Positions 48,071 to 58,000 of a stretch of 64,000 bases of DNA are shown piece after piece. Position 1 is the stretch's first letter, and every line of letters begins with the position of its first letter. Both the position numbers and the translations under genes were made by a program. The DNA is from Buchnera aphidicola (Taiwanaphis decaspermi). Its GTDB lineage: Bacteria; Pseudomonadota; Gammaproteobacteria; Enterobacterales; Enterobacteriaceae. Under the pieces are notes generated by a model. That model made no database searches. It was not told the origin of the DNA and saw nothing but the letters and a program-made list of their open reading frames with translations. Location of the stretch: contig NZ_CP135049.1 of assembly GCF_039405155.1 (NCBI RefSeq), positions 248,001 through 312,000 of the forward strand, given 5' to 3'.

Positions 48071-49411
48071 ATGTTTAAAAATCTAACAAATAAATTAATA
48101 AATACTTTAAAAAATATAAAAAACAGAGGTAGACTAACAAAAAAAAATATTCAAAAAACATTACGAGATATTAGAATATCTTTATTAGAAGCTGATGTTT
48201 CATTGAATGTAATAAAAAAAATAATAAAAGATGTAGAAAAAAAATCATTAGGAATAAAAATTAATCAAAGTTTTACACCAGGACAAGAATTAATAAATAT
48301 TTTAAAAAATGAATTAATAAAAATAATGGGTAATAAAAACAAAAAATTAAGAATTTTAAAAAAAAATATTACTTCCATTATGTTAATTGGATCTCATGGT
48401 TCTGGTAAAACTACTAGTTTAGGAAAACTAGCTTATTTTCTTAAAAAAAAAAATAAAAAAATATTACTTGCGTCTACTGATATATACAGACCAGCTGCCA
48501 ATAAGCAACTTAAAACACTTTCCTTGCAAGCTAATGTTGACATTTTTGAATATAACAAAAATATCACACCATTGAATATAGCAATAAATGCGTTATCTTA
48601 TGCCAAAAAAAAATTTTATGATATATTATTATTAGATACAGCTGGTAGAACACACACAGATATTTATATGATGAAAGAAGTTAAAGAAATTCATAATATA
48701 ATATCTCCTAAAGAAACTTTATTTGTAATTGATGCTATGACAGGACAAGATGCTTTCAATATTTCTAAAAAATTTAATGATGTTTTACCTATTACAGGTA
48801 TCATTTTAACTAAATTAGATGGAGATTCTAGAGGAGGAGTAGCTTTATCTGTCAAGTATATTACTGGTAAACCAATAAAATTTATAGGAATTGGAGAAAA
48901 AATACATGATTTAGAAGAATTTCATCCAGATAGAATAGTATCACGTATATTAGGTATGGGGGACATGTTATCAATAATAGAAGAAATAAAAGAAAAAGTA
49001 GATATTATTAAAAAAAACAAGAAAGGAAATAAAAAAAACAATTTTGACTTAAATGATTTTTTAGTACAAATTAAAAATGTTCAAAAAACTAACAAAATAA
49101 AAAATTTGTTTAACAAATTGCCACAAAATATGCAAACTAATAAATCAAATAGTTTTGATAATAGCGTTTTAAAAAAAGCAGAAGCTATAATTAATTCAAT
49201 GACCAAAGAAGAAAAAATAAACACTAAAATTATAAAAAGATCCAGAAAAAAAAGAATCGCTGATGGATCAGGAACAAAAATACAAGAAGTAAATCGCGTT
49301 ATTAAACAATATGATATAATAAAAAAAATGTTAAAAAAAATTAACAAAAATGGAATAAATAGTTTTATAAGTAAAATAAAAAATTTTACACCTAACAATT
49401 TTTTCAAATAA
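48071..49411 (+). CDS. ffh: Signal recognition particle protein Ffh, methionine-poor M domain
   Basis: SRP GTPase that binds signal sequences on nascent membrane proteins and delivers them to FtsY. 446 residues (453 in E. coli). N and G domains are well kept: GSHGSGKTTS, DTAGR, TKLDGDSRGG and the GLG-like closing loop. In the M domain (from about 297) the 4.5S RNA-binding stretch SRKKRIADGSGTKIQEVN is conserved, but only about five methionines remain where E. coli has a dense methionine bristle; Ile, Leu, Phe, Lys and Asn stand in their place. First gene of the ffh-rpsP-rimM-trmD-rplS group. Confidence 0.96.
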   Translation: MFKNLTNKLINTLKNIKNRGRLTKKNIQKTLRDIRISLLEADVSLNVIKKIIKDVEKKSLGIKINQSFTPGQELINILKNELIKIMGNKNKKLRILKKNITSIMLIGSHGSGKTTSLGKLAYFLKKKNKKILLASTDIYRPAANKQLKTLSLQANVDIFEYNKNITPLNIAINALSYAKKKFYDILLLDTAGRTHTDIYMMKEVKEIHNIISPKETLFVIDAMTGQDAFNISKKFNDVLPITGIILTKLDGDSRGGVALSVKYITGKPIKFIGIGEKIHDLEEFHPDRIVSRILGMGDMLSIIEEIKEKVDIIKKNKKGNKKNNFDLNDFLVQIKNVQKTNKIKNLFNKLPQNMQTNKSNSFDNSVLKKAEAIINSMTKEEKINTKIIKRSRKKRIADGSGTKIQEVNRVIKQYDIIKKMLKKINKNGINSFISKIKNFTPNNFFK

Positions 49412-49466
49412 AAAATATTAAAATATTAAGTATTTTAAATTAATTTAACATAAAAGGTTAATAAAT

Positions 49467-49730
49467 ATGGTTGTAATTCGTTTAGCTAGACATGGATCTA
49501 AAAAAAAACCTTTTTATAAAATAATGGTAGCAGATAAAAGATTTGCTTGTAACGGTAGATTTATTGAAAAGGTAGGTTTTTTTAATCCGCTTATAAATAA
49601 AAGTAGTAAGAAATTATACATTAATATTGAACGCATATCTTATTGGATAAAAAATGGTGCTCTAATGTCTGATAGAGTGAAATCATTAATTAAAATTAAT
49701 AAAGATATTAGAAATGTCAAGCATATATAA
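49467..49730 (+). CDS. rpsP: 30S ribosomal protein S16
   Basis: 87 residues (82 in E. coli). MVVIRLARHGSKKKPFYKI, VADKRFACNGRFIEKVGFFNPL and the DRVKSLI helix match the family. Its C-terminus is extended a few residues so that the gene overlaps the start of rimM by 17 bp, tighter than in E. coli. AAAGG lies 10 nt before the ATG. Confidence 0.97.
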   Translation: MVVIRLARHGSKKKPFYKIMVADKRFACNGRFIEKVGFFNPLINKSSKKLYINIERISYWIKNGALMSDRVKSLIKINKDIRNVKHI

Positions 49731-50226
49731 ATCAAAAAAAAATATTATAATAGGTAAAATAGGAAAACCATATGGATTACTAGGAAATAATAAAATAAAT
49801 TCATTTATGGAAAAAAAATCCAATATATTTAAATATATACCATGGATTATAAAAAAAAACATCTTTCAAAAACTTAAAATAGTATTTTATAAAAAAACAA
49901 AAATGATTGCTAAAATTAAAGGAGTTAATAATAGAGATCAAGCTCAAATATATACTGGACATAACATATATATTAATAATAGTAAATTACCTAAATTAAA
50001 ATATGAAGAATATTACTGGAAAGATATAATAAAATGTTTAGTATATAATATGAAAATTAATAAATTAGGTATGGTTACAAAACTAATAGAAACAGGATCT
50101 AATGATGTTTTAGTTGTTGAATCGTCAAACAAAAAATTGTTTATTCCTTTTTTAATGAAAAAGGTAATAAAAAAAGTAAATATTTTAAATAAAATAATCA
50201 TAGTGGATTGGGATTATAATTTTTGA
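49714..50226 (+). CDS. rimM: Ribosome maturation factor RimM
   Basis: Assembly factor for the head of the 30S subunit; binds S19. 170 residues (182 in E. coli). An N-terminal barrel (IIIGKIGKPYGLLG) and a PRC-barrel half (YYWKDIIKC, LIETGSNDVLVV, IPFLMKKVIKKV) are recognisable. The start lies inside rpsP. The TGA stop overlaps the proposed TTG start of trmD in the tetranucleotide TTGA. Confidence 0.94.
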   Translation: MSSIYKSKKNIIIGKIGKPYGLLGNNKINSFMEKKSNIFKYIPWIIKKNIFQKLKIVFYKKTKMIAKIKGVNNRDQAQIYTGHNIYINNSKLPKLKYEEYYWKDIIKCLVYNMKINKLGMVTKLIETGSNDVLVVESSNKKLFIPFLMKKVIKKVNILNKIIIVDWDYNF

Positions 50227-51023
50227 AAATAAGTGTTCTGAACAAAAAAAAAATTATTTTTAATATAATAACTATTTTTCCTAATATGTTTAAAGCAATA
50301 ACAAAATATGGTATTACAAAAAAAGCTATAAAAGAAGGTTTTATAAATATTAATATTTTTAATTTGAGAAATTTTAGTAATAAAAAAAATAAAAATGTAG
50401 ATGACCGTCCTTATGGAGGAGGAGCAGGAATGTTGATGTCTATAGAACCTATTGTTAATGCAATAAATCATATTAAAAAAAAAAAAAATATAAAAACAAA
50501 AGTTATTTATTTATCTCCTCAAGGTAAATTGTTAAATCAAAATGAAATTACAAAAATATCAAATTATAAAAATTTGATTATAATATGTGGAAGATATGAA
50601 GGAATTGATGAAAGAATTATTAAATACGAAATAGATGAAGAATGGTCAATAGGTGATTATATTTTAAGTGGAGGTGAATTACCAGCAATGATTTTATTAG
50701 ACGCTTTAATAAGATTAATTCCTGGTGTTGTATCAAAGAAAGAATCCGTAAAAAACGAATCTTTTTCTAAAACAGGTTTATTAGATTATCCTAGTTATAC
50801 TAGACCAAAGAATTTCAATAATATGTTAGTTCCTAAAGTTCTTTTATCTGGACATCATGAAAAAATTCGTAAATGGAGAATTAAACAATCATTGAATAAT
50901 ACTTTGATAAAAAGACCAAAGTTAATTGTATTCAAAAATCTTAATGAAGAACAAAAAAAATATTATTTTAAATTAAAAAAAAATAATATTTTTATAAAAA
51001 AAAATAGGAAAAAATATGAATAA
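50223..51023 (+). CDS. trmD: tRNA (guanine(37)-N1)-methyltransferase TrmD
   Basis: SPOUT-family enzyme that makes m1G37 and prevents frameshifting at proline and other codons. 266 residues (255 in E. coli). The trefoil-knot stretches [20 protein letters not shown] and [18 protein letters not shown] are exact, and [13 protein letters not shown] is present. No ATG precedes the conserved [14 protein letters not shown] use the TTG at 50223, which overlaps the rimM stop (TTGA) and suggests coupling. A run of 14 A (50475-50488) lies in frame. It overlaps rplS by 8 bp. Confidence 0.94.
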   Translation: MKISVLNKKKIIFNIITIFPNMFKAITKYGITKKAIKEGFININIFNLRNFSNKKNKNVDDRPYGGGAGMLMSIEPIVNAINHIKKKKNIKTKVIYLSPQGKLLNQNEITKISNYKNLIIICGRYEGIDERIIKYEIDEEWSIGDYILSGGELPAMILLDALIRLIPGVVSKKESVKNESFSKTGLLDYPSYTRPKNFNNMLVPKVLLSGHHEKIRKWRIKQSLNNTLIKRPKLIVFKNLNEEQKKYYFKLKKNNIFIKKNRKKYE

Positions 51024-51360
51024 TATTATTATGAAATTAGAAAAAGAACAAATAAACAAAAATATACCTATATTCCACCCAGGTGACACAGTTGATGTAA
51101 AAGTATGGGTCATTGAAGGATCAAAAAAAAGAATTCAATCTTTTGAAGGCATAGTTATTTCTATAAAAAAAAGACAGATAAATTCATCTTTTACTGTACG
51201 TAAAATATCTAATGGAGAAGGAGTTGAACGAGTTTTTCAAACACACTCTCCAATTATAAATAGTATTACTATTAAAAGATCAGGAAAAGTTCGTAGATCT
51301 AAATTATATTATTTAAGAAAATTAACCGGTAAATTGGCTAGAATAAAAGAAAAATTATAA
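51016..51360 (+). CDS. rplS: 50S ribosomal protein L19
   Basis: Lies at the 30S-50S interface. 114 residues (115 in E. coli). [41 protein letters not shown] and [18 protein letters not shown] (in pieces) are conserved. The start at 51016 overlaps the end of trmD by 8 bp with AGGA just upstream, and [12 protein letters not shown] aligns with the E. coli N-terminus. A strong terminator follows. Confidence 0.97.
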   Translation: MNNIIMKLEKEQINKNIPIFHPGDTVDVKVWVIEGSKKRIQSFEGIVISIKKRQINSSFTVRKISNGEGVERVFQTHSPIINSITIKRSGKVRRSKLYYLRKLTGKLARIKEKL

Positions 51361-51372
51361 TTTTTAAATTTT

Positions 51373-51402
51373 TTGCGGCTAATTAAAAAAATAAAGCCGC
51401 AA
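51373..51402 (+). terminator. Terminator after rplS
   Basis: Perfect 8-bp GC-rich arms TTGCGGCT (51373-51380) and AGCCGCAA (51395-51402), 14-nt loop, followed by CATTTTTG. It closes the ffh to rplS group and faces convergent tldD. Confidence 0.8.
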
Positions 51403-51421
51403 CATTTTTGAAATTATGTAA

Positions 51422-52882
51422 TTATTTTATATGAGTTCCACCAACAGTAATTTTATTTATTTTTAAGGTAGGCTGACCTACACATACTGGCACACTTTGT
51501 CCATTTTTGACACATACACCCATACCATTATCTATTTTTAAATCGTTACCAACCATTGTAATATTATTCATAACCTCTAACCCCGAACCAATTAAAGTAG
51601 CATTTTTTACAGGATATAAAATAACACCATTTTTGACCAAATAAGCTTCAGCTGTAGAAAAAGCAAAACTTCCTGAAGTAATATCTACTTGACCTCCACT
51701 AAAATTTACGGCATATAATCCATAATCAATACTATTTATAATATCTTGAGGTTGAGAAGATCCTGGAAGCATATAAGTATTAGTCATTCTAGGCATAGGT
51801 AAATGTGCGTAAGATTGACGACGACCATTTCCTGTTGAAATTTTTCCTACTAATCTAGCATTATTTTTATCTTGCATATATTTAACAAGAACACCTTTTT
51901 TAATTAAAATATTATATTGTCCTTGTATACCTTCATCATCTATATTTAATGATCCTTTTTTTTCATATAAAGTACCATCATCTACTATAGTACAAAGATT
52001 AGAAGCAACTTTGCAACCTATTTTATTGCTAAATATAGAAGTATTTAACCTATTAAAATCTCCCTCCAAACCATGTCCTACAGCTTCATGTAATAGTACT
52101 CCAGGCCAACCAGGACCTAATACAACAGGTAAAGAACCAGAAGGAGCTTGTTTAGAAGATAAATTTAATATAGCTATACGGACTGCTTCCTTAGTCCATT
52201 TTTTTACATTAGATATATTTTTTTTATTTTTTTTAAATAAAAAGTTATAACTTGATTGTGCTCCTCCTCCGCTTCTACCTTGTTCTATATTTCCATTATC
52301 TTCAACTATCACTGTTATTGAAAAATTTATAGATGGTCTAACATCATAAGAAAAGGTATTATCTGTAGATGCAATTAATATTTGTTCAAATTGACCGCTT
52401 AAACTAATTTTAACTTCTTTAACTCTATTATCAATATTTCTAGCAAAATTATCTATTTCATATAACAAATCTATTTTTTTTTTAGATGTGATTTCTTGTA
52501 AAAAATTATCACTTATATATCTTTTATTAATATTCTCATTAAAATATTTTATTTCTATGTTTTTTTGTTTATTCGATTCAGCTAAAGTTGTACAAGCCAT
52601 ATGTGCACTTTTTTTTAATTCAGGCAAATTTATTTGATCAGAATATGAAAATCCTATTTGCTCTCCTTTTATTGTTCTTGTTCCTATTCCTTTATTTATA
52701 CAACTTAATCCTTCTTTAATTTTTTTATTTTCTAAATACCAATATTCTTTAACGACATCTTGAAAATATAAATCAGCATAATCTAATTTGTAATTAACTA
52801 AATAATTTAAAATTTTAAGTATATCAGTTTTTTTAATGTTATTGTGCGTTAATAAATTATAAGTTACTTGTTCGGAATTCAT
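51422..52882 (-). CDS. tldD: Metalloprotease TldD
   Basis: Zinc-dependent peptidase that works with PmbA/TldE; in E. coli the pair matures microcin B17 and degrades CcdA. 486 residues (481 in E. coli). The zinc motif HEAVGHGLEGDF is exact, as are RSGGGAQSSYNF-like Gly-rich and GNGRRQSYAHLPMPRM segments. No antitoxin or microcin is seen here, so its role in a symbiont is probably general peptide turnover. PmbA would have to be elsewhere. Divergent from aroQ. Confidence 0.95.
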   Translation of the reverse strand: MNSEQVTYNLLTHNNIKKTDILKILNYLVNYKLDYADLYFQDVVKEYWYLENKKIKEGLSCINKGIGTRTIKGEQIGFSYSDQINLPELKKSAHMACTTLAESNKQKNIEIKYFNENINKRYISDNFLQEITSKKKIDLLYEIDNFARNIDNRVKEVKISLSGQFEQILIASTDNTFSYDVRPSINFSITVIVEDNGNIEQGRSGGGAQSSYNFLFKKNKKNISNVKKWTKEAVRIAILNLSSKQAPSGSLPVVLGPGWPGVLLHEAVGHGLEGDFNRLNTSIFSNKIGCKVASNLCTIVDDGTLYEKKGSLNIDDEGIQGQYNILIKKGVLVKYMQDKNNARLVGKISTGNGRRQSYAHLPMPRMTNTYMLPGSSQPQDIINSIDYGLYAVNFSGGQVDITSGSFAFSTAEAYLVKNGVILYPVKNATLIGSGLEVMNNITMVGNDLKIDNGMGVCVKNGQSVPVCVGQPTLKINKITVGGTHIK

Positions 52883-53038
52883 AATAACTCACTTATTAAT
52901 TTTATTTTATTATATTTTAATTAATAATATTAATTATATTTAATATTATTAAACTATATTAATTTAATATATACTAAAAAATATTTAAAATAAATTAAAA
53001 AATTATTAATAATAAAATTAAAAAAAGGATAAATGTTT

Positions 53039-53494
53039 ATGTTTATTAAACATAATGTTTTATTAATTAATGGACCTAATATTAATCTTTTAGGTTATAG
53101 AGAAATCGATATATATGGCAAAAATACATTACATGAAGTAATAAATAAACTAAAAAAAAAATCTATTAAATTAAAGATAAATCTTAAACATTTTCAATCA
53201 AATTCAGAAAGTAGGATAATTAAAAAAATTCATAATGCAAATAAAAATGTTCATTTTATTATCATTAATCCTGCTTCTCTAACACATACAAGTATTTCTT
53301 TAAGAGATGCATTACTTGGAGTAAATATACCATTTATAGAAATCCATATTTCTAATATATATAATAGAGATAAATTTAGAACAAGATCATACATTTCAGA
53401 TATTGCATATGGTATTATATGTGGATTTGGAACCAATGGGTATTTTATTGCATTAGAAGAGGTGGAAAAAATTCTTTCTTGTAAAAATTTATAA
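53039..53494 (+). CDS. aroQ: 3-dehydroquinate dehydratase, type II
   Basis: Third step of the shikimate pathway, dehydroquinate to dehydroshikimate, supplying chorismate for pheA. 151 residues. Type II signature NGPNINLLG, the catalytic Arg and Tyr in [24 protein letters not shown], and the catalytic His in EIHISN. E. coli uses the unrelated type I AroD, so this is a marker of the Buchnera-like lineage. Start: AAGGA at 53025-53029 is 9 nt before the ATG at 53039 but only 3 nt before an in-frame ATG at 53033. It ends only 10 bp from convergent rluD. Confidence 0.95.
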   Translation: MFIKHNVLLINGPNINLLGYREIDIYGKNTLHEVINKLKKKSIKLKINLKHFQSNSESRIIKKIHNANKNVHFIIINPASLTHTSISLRDALLGVNIPFIEIHISNIYNRDKFRTRSYISDIAYGIICGFGTNGYFIALEEVEKILSCKNL

Positions 53495-53504
53495 TGTTTA
53501 CATT

Positions 53505-54449
53505 TTAAACAAATCCTAATTTTCTTTTCAAGAAAATCATATCACAAGGTAAAGGAGCAATGCACTTTATTCTTTTTTTGGTAGTAGGATGAGTAAATTT
53601 AATTAATTTTGCATGTAAAGCTTGTCTAAAAAAATAATAGCCATGCTTTACAAAAAATTTTTTTTTTAAATTAATAAAAGTTTTTTTACCTGTATATATT
53701 TTTTCACCAACCAATGGGCAATTGATATGAGACATATGAACACGTATTTGATGAGTTCTTCCAGTATATAAAGAAATATGTAATAATGAATAGTCTATGT
53801 TTTTTTGTAACAAATCGTAATAAGTAATAGCTAGTTTACCACCACTAGTGCAAACAGACATTTTTGTTCTATTTTTTTTGTTACGAGATATTCTATTAGC
53901 TATAACTTTTTTTTTATTAGGATGACCATGTACAATTGCTATATATTCTCTAGAAATTCTTCTCATTTTTAGTTCTGTTACTAAAAAATTATATGAAAAG
54001 ACATTTTTAGCAATTATCATAATTCCTGAAGTATTTTTATCTAATCTATGTACTATACCTGCTCTTGGAACATTATTTATTTTTTTATAATTGTATAATA
54101 AAGCATTTAGTAATGTGTTTTTATTGTTTCCTATGCCAGGATGAACTACTAAATTACATTGTTTATTAATTAATATAATATCTTCATCTTCATATAATAT
54201 ATTTAATAAAATGTTTTGAGGTACATCTTTTTTTTTTTTTATAAAATTAATAATTATATTTTCACCTCCATGTATCATAGTATTTGGTTTCTTTATTATA
54301 TTATTATTAACTAATATTTGTTTTTTTAAAATTATTTTTTTAAAAAAAGAACGAGAATAATCTTTAAAATAATTAGATAATATTAAATCTAATCTTTGTT
54401 TTATTTTTAAATTAGGTATTATTATTTTTTTTTTTTTTATATAATTCAT
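53505..54449 (-). CDS. rluD: 23S rRNA pseudouridine(1911/1915/1917) synthase RluD
   Basis: Modifies helix 69 of 23S rRNA and supports ribosome assembly. 314 residues (326 in E. coli). An S4 domain (about 15-75) precedes the RluA-family catalytic domain with HRLDKNTSG and GRTHQIRVHM. Divergent from bamD as in E. coli (rluD-yfiO), which decides the name over RluC. yfiH, which follows rluD in E. coli, is absent. Confidence 0.93.
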   Translation of the reverse strand: MNYIKKKKIIIPNLKIKQRLDLILSNYFKDYSRSFFKKIILKKQILVNNNIIKKPNTMIHGGENIIINFIKKKKDVPQNILLNILYEDEDIILINKQCNLVVHPGIGNNKNTLLNALLYNYKKINNVPRAGIVHRLDKNTSGIMIIAKNVFSYNFLVTELKMRRISREYIAIVHGHPNKKKVIANRISRNKKNRTKMSVCTSGGKLAITYYDLLQKNIDYSLLHISLYTGRTHQIRVHMSHINCPLVGEKIYTGKKTFINLKKKFFVKHGYYFFRQALHAKLIKFTHPTTKKRIKCIAPLPCDMIFLKRKLGFV

Positions 54450-54529
54450 TTTATCCTCTAAAAAAATTTTTTATTTAACAAAATATATAATATTATATAT
54501 TTACCTAATAAAAAAAAATATATACTAAA

Positions 54530-55177
54530 ATGAAAAAAATATTAAAAATTTTTAAAATTATATTAATAAATATATTATTTTTAAATTTTTGTTATGCTAA
54601 TGAAATAAATAAATTACATGAAAAAATTTTTATAAATAATAACACAAATAAAATATATAAAAAAAATAAAGAAAAAAAAGAAATAATAAATTATAAACAA
54701 CAAATAAATTTAATTAATAAATATTATTTAAAATCAAATTTTTATAAAGCATATGAAATAATAAATAAAACATTACCTTTTTTAAATACAAAAACTAACA
54801 AAATAGATTATTTTATATATATGAAAGGTGTTATAAATATGAAATTAGACCAAAAAAAGTTTTTATTATTTTTACCTTACGTAAATTATAACATAAACCC
54901 AATTTATGCTATAAAAGCTTTAAATTATTTTTCATATTTAATAAAATTATATCCTAATAGTAAATATTCAATAGATGTAAGAAAAAGAATAAAATATTTA
55001 AAACATAGAATATTTAAATATGAATTATCAATTATAAAATTTAATTTTAATAACAAAAATTATTTTTCTGTGATTAAAAGATCACAATTACTAATAAAAA
55101 AAAAATGTTATTTATATGAAAATAAATTAGCAAACAATTATATAATATTATCAAAAAAAATATTAAAAATACATTAA
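54530..55177 (+). CDS. bamD: BamD-like outer membrane assembly component, lipobox not canonical
   Basis: BamD is the essential lipoprotein partner of BamA in inserting beta-barrel proteins. 215 residues (245 in E. coli). The TPR-like part is recognisable (YFIYMKGVINM, NYFSYLIKLYPNSKYSIDVRKRI in pieces, LKHRIFKYELS). The N-terminal signal has a hydrophobic core ending LNFCYANE: a Cys is present, but Asn and Phe precede it instead of the small residues of a lipobox, and CYA/NE would suit signal peptidase I. The identification also rests on position between rluD and alaS. It would assemble the porin at 19398. Confidence 0.85.
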   Translation: MKKILKIFKIILINILFLNFCYANEINKLHEKIFINNNTNKIYKKNKEKKEIINYKQQINLINKYYLKSNFYKAYEIINKTLPFLNTKTNKIDYFIYMKGVINMKLDQKKFLLFLPYVNYNINPIYAIKALNYFSYLIKLYPNSKYSIDVRKRIKYLKHRIFKYELSIIKFNFNNKNYFSVIKRSQLLIKKKCYLYENKLANNYIILSKKILKIH

Positions 55178-55251
55178 ATAGCTATTATAATAAAATACTT
55201 AATATATATTATTAATAAAAATAATTTATATGGTATTTGTAGTTAAAAATT

Positions 55252-57894
55252 ATGAAAAAACTTACTGTTGATATCAGAAAAATTTTTGTTGATTTTTTTA
55301 TTAAAAAAAAACATAAATTGATCGAAGGTAGTTCTTTGATTAGTAATGACAAATCATTGTTGTTTACTAATGCAGGAATGAACCAATTTAAAAATATATT
55401 TTTAGAAAAAGAAAAATGCAATTATAAAAGAATAGTAACGGTACAAAATTGTTTGAGAACAGGAGGTAAACATAATGATTTTGAAAATATAGGTGTAACA
55501 AATAAACATCATACATTTTTTGAAATGTTAGGTAATTTTAGTTTTGGAGACTATTTTAAAAAAAAAGCTATATTATATGCATGGGAATTATTAACAAACA
55601 AAAATTGGTTTAATATACCAACAAAACAATTATATGTCACAGTGCATGAAAAAGATAAAGAAACTTATGATATTTGGAGGAAAAACACAAGTATAAATTT
55701 GAAAAATATTTTTTTAACTAAAAATGACAAAAAAAACAAAAATATATCTGATAATTTTTGGCAAATGAGTGATACTGGACCTTGTGGGTATTCAACAGAA
55801 ATATTCTATGATATGGATTACAATATATCATACAAAAATATTAATAACAAAATAAGTAATAACTTTTTAGAAATTTGGAACATAGTTTTTATACAATTTA
55901 ATCGTTTGATTAATGGAAATATTATCCCGTTAAAAAAAATGTATGTAGACACTGGTATGGGGCTGGAAAGAATATCTACTGTATTACAAAGAAAAAAAAC
56001 AACATATGAAATAGATATATTTAAAAAATTAAATTTTTATATATCTAAAATGTTAGAAATCCCTATAAAAAATAATAATTGTGCTTTAAATATAATTTCT
56101 GACCACATTAGATCAGCAACATTTTTAATATCAGAAAATATATTACCTTCTAATGAAGGAAGAGGATATATATTAAGAAGAATAATACGTAGAGCTTCAA
56201 TTAATGGATACAAATTAGGTATAAAAAATATATTTTTATTTAGAATAATACCGTTTTTAATATCTTCTTTAGATAAATATCATAAATACGTCATAAATAA
56301 AGAAAAATATATAATAAAAGTTATAAAAAAAGAAGAAGAAAAATTTCATTTAACTTTAAATAAAGGTTTTAAAATATTAAAAAAAAATATTTCTAAATTA
56401 AAAAAAAATGTACTAAATGGAAAAAAAGCTTTTTTTTTATATGACACTTACGGATTTCCAATTTATTTGATAGAAGATATATGTAAAACCAAAAATATAA
56501 AAATTGACAAAAAGTCTTTTAATAAAGAAATGAAAAAACAAAAAAAAAGAAGTAGAAAAAATAACAAAAAAAATATTTTTTTAAATGATATTATTTATAA
56601 TATAAAAAATAACAAAATGTTTTCTGTTTTTGAAGGATATGATAAAAATCATATTACAAGTAAAATAATATCAATTATATATAAAAATAATAATATAAAT
56701 AAAACCATAGCAAATAAAGAAAATGTTATAATTTTAGATAAAACTACTTTTTATGGAGAATCAGGAGGACAAATAGGAGATACTGGTTTCATTAAAAGTT
56801 CTACCGGGAAATTTGAAGTTACAAATACTATTCATAATAATAATTGTATATATCATATTGGAAAAATAAAACAAGGATTTTTAACAATATATCAAACAGT
56901 AGATGCAAAAATAAACTCAAGTAGAAGATTATTGATACAAAAAAATCATTCAGCTACGCACTTATTACATTCTTCATTAAGAAAAATATTAGGAAAAAAT
57001 ATAATACAAAAAGGTTCCTTGGTAAACGAAAATTATTTAAGATTTGATTTTTCTTATGATAAAAAAATAGATATAAATTATATACATTCAATAGAAAATT
57101 TAGTAAATTATAAAATTTTTAAAAATATAAAAATAAAAACAAAAACAACTGATATAAAAAAAATTGATACAAAAAAAACTTTATCATTATTTAAAAACAA
57201 ATATAAATCAAAAGTTAGAGTTGTATATATAAATGATTTTTCTCAAGAATTATGTATTGGAACTCATGTAAAAAATACAGGAGAGATAGGATTATTTAAA
57301 ATTATTAAAGAATATAATATTTCTTCAGGTATTAGAAGAATAGAAGCAATAACAGAAAAAAGAACATTATCGTATATTAATAATCAAAACTTATTGATTA
57401 ATAATATATCTAACATATTAAAAACAAATGTAGATAATATTTATAATAATATAAAAAAAAATATTGAAGAAAACATATCTTTAAAAAAAAGAATAAAATT
57501 ATTAACTAATAAAGAAAATTATTTATTAAGCAAACAATTAATAAAAAAATCAATTAAAATAAAACATATAAATTTAATTGTTAGTATAATAAAAAACATA
57601 ACAAAAAAATCTATGCAAGATACAATTAATATTATTAAAAAATATTTTAAGTATACGATAGTAATATTGGTTACTATATATGATAAAAAAGCATTTTTAA
57701 CATCTAGCGTTACTAAAAACATTACAAAAAATTTTGATGCTTCTAAAATAATAAAAAATATAACTAATGAAATAAATGGTAATGGTGGAGGTAATAAACA
57801 AATAGCACATGGTAGTGGTAAAAATGTTCAAATATTAAATTTTGCTTTATCAAAAACAAAAAAAAAAATTATAAATAAAATAAATAATTTGTAA
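55252..57894 (+). CDS. alaS: Alanyl-tRNA synthetase
   Basis: Class II enzyme charging tRNA-Ala. 880 residues (876 in E. coli). The catalytic domain (1-~460) keeps the FTNAGMNQFK and RTGGKHNDFENIG segments; the editing domain keeps HSATH and CIGTH, the four metal ligands; the C-Ala domain ends with NGNGGGNKQIAHGSG. The middle linker is Lys/Asn-rich. It precedes csrA as in E. coli; recX and recA, upstream in E. coli, are absent here. Confidence 0.96.
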   Translation: MKKLTVDIRKIFVDFFIKKKHKLIEGSSLISNDKSLLFTNAGMNQFKNIFLEKEKCNYKRIVTVQNCLRTGGKHNDFENIGVTNKHHTFFEMLGNFSFGDYFKKKAILYAWELLTNKNWFNIPTKQLYVTVHEKDKETYDIWRKNTSINLKNIFLTKNDKKNKNISDNFWQMSDTGPCGYSTEIFYDMDYNISYKNINNKISNNFLEIWNIVFIQFNRLINGNIIPLKKMYVDTGMGLERISTVLQRKKTTYEIDIFKKLNFYISKMLEIPIKNNNCALNIISDHIRSATFLISENILPSNEGRGYILRRIIRRASINGYKLGIKNIFLFRIIPFLISSLDKYHKYVINKEKYIIKVIKKEEEKFHLTLNKGFKILKKNISKLKKNVLNGKKAFFLYDTYGFPIYLIEDICKTKNIKIDKKSFNKEMKKQKKRSRKNNKKNIFLNDIIYNIKNNKMFSVFEGYDKNHITSKIISIIYKNNNINKTIANKENVIILDKTTFYGESGGQIGDTGFIKSSTGKFEVTNTIHNNNCIYHIGKIKQGFLTIYQTVDAKINSSRRLLIQKNHSATHLLHSSLRKILGKNIIQKGSLVNENYLRFDFSYDKKIDINYIHSIENLVNYKIFKNIKIKTKTTDIKKIDTKKTLSLFKNKYKSKVRVVYINDFSQELCIGTHVKNTGEIGLFKIIKEYNISSGIRRIEAITEKRTLSYINNQNLLINNISNILKTNVDNIYNNIKKNIEENISLKKRIKLLTNKENYLLSKQLIKKSIKIKHINLIVSIIKNITKKSMQDTINIIKKYFKYTIVILVTIYDKKAFLTSSVTKNITKNFDASKIIKNITNEINGNGGGNKQIAHGSGKNVQILNFALSKTKKKIINKINNL

Positions 57895-58000
57895 AAATAT
57901 TATTTAATGATTAAAATTAATTTAAATATTATTTAAATAAAATACATTTTATTATAATTTCATACATAAAAATAAATTTTTGATATTTTAAGGAGAAACA

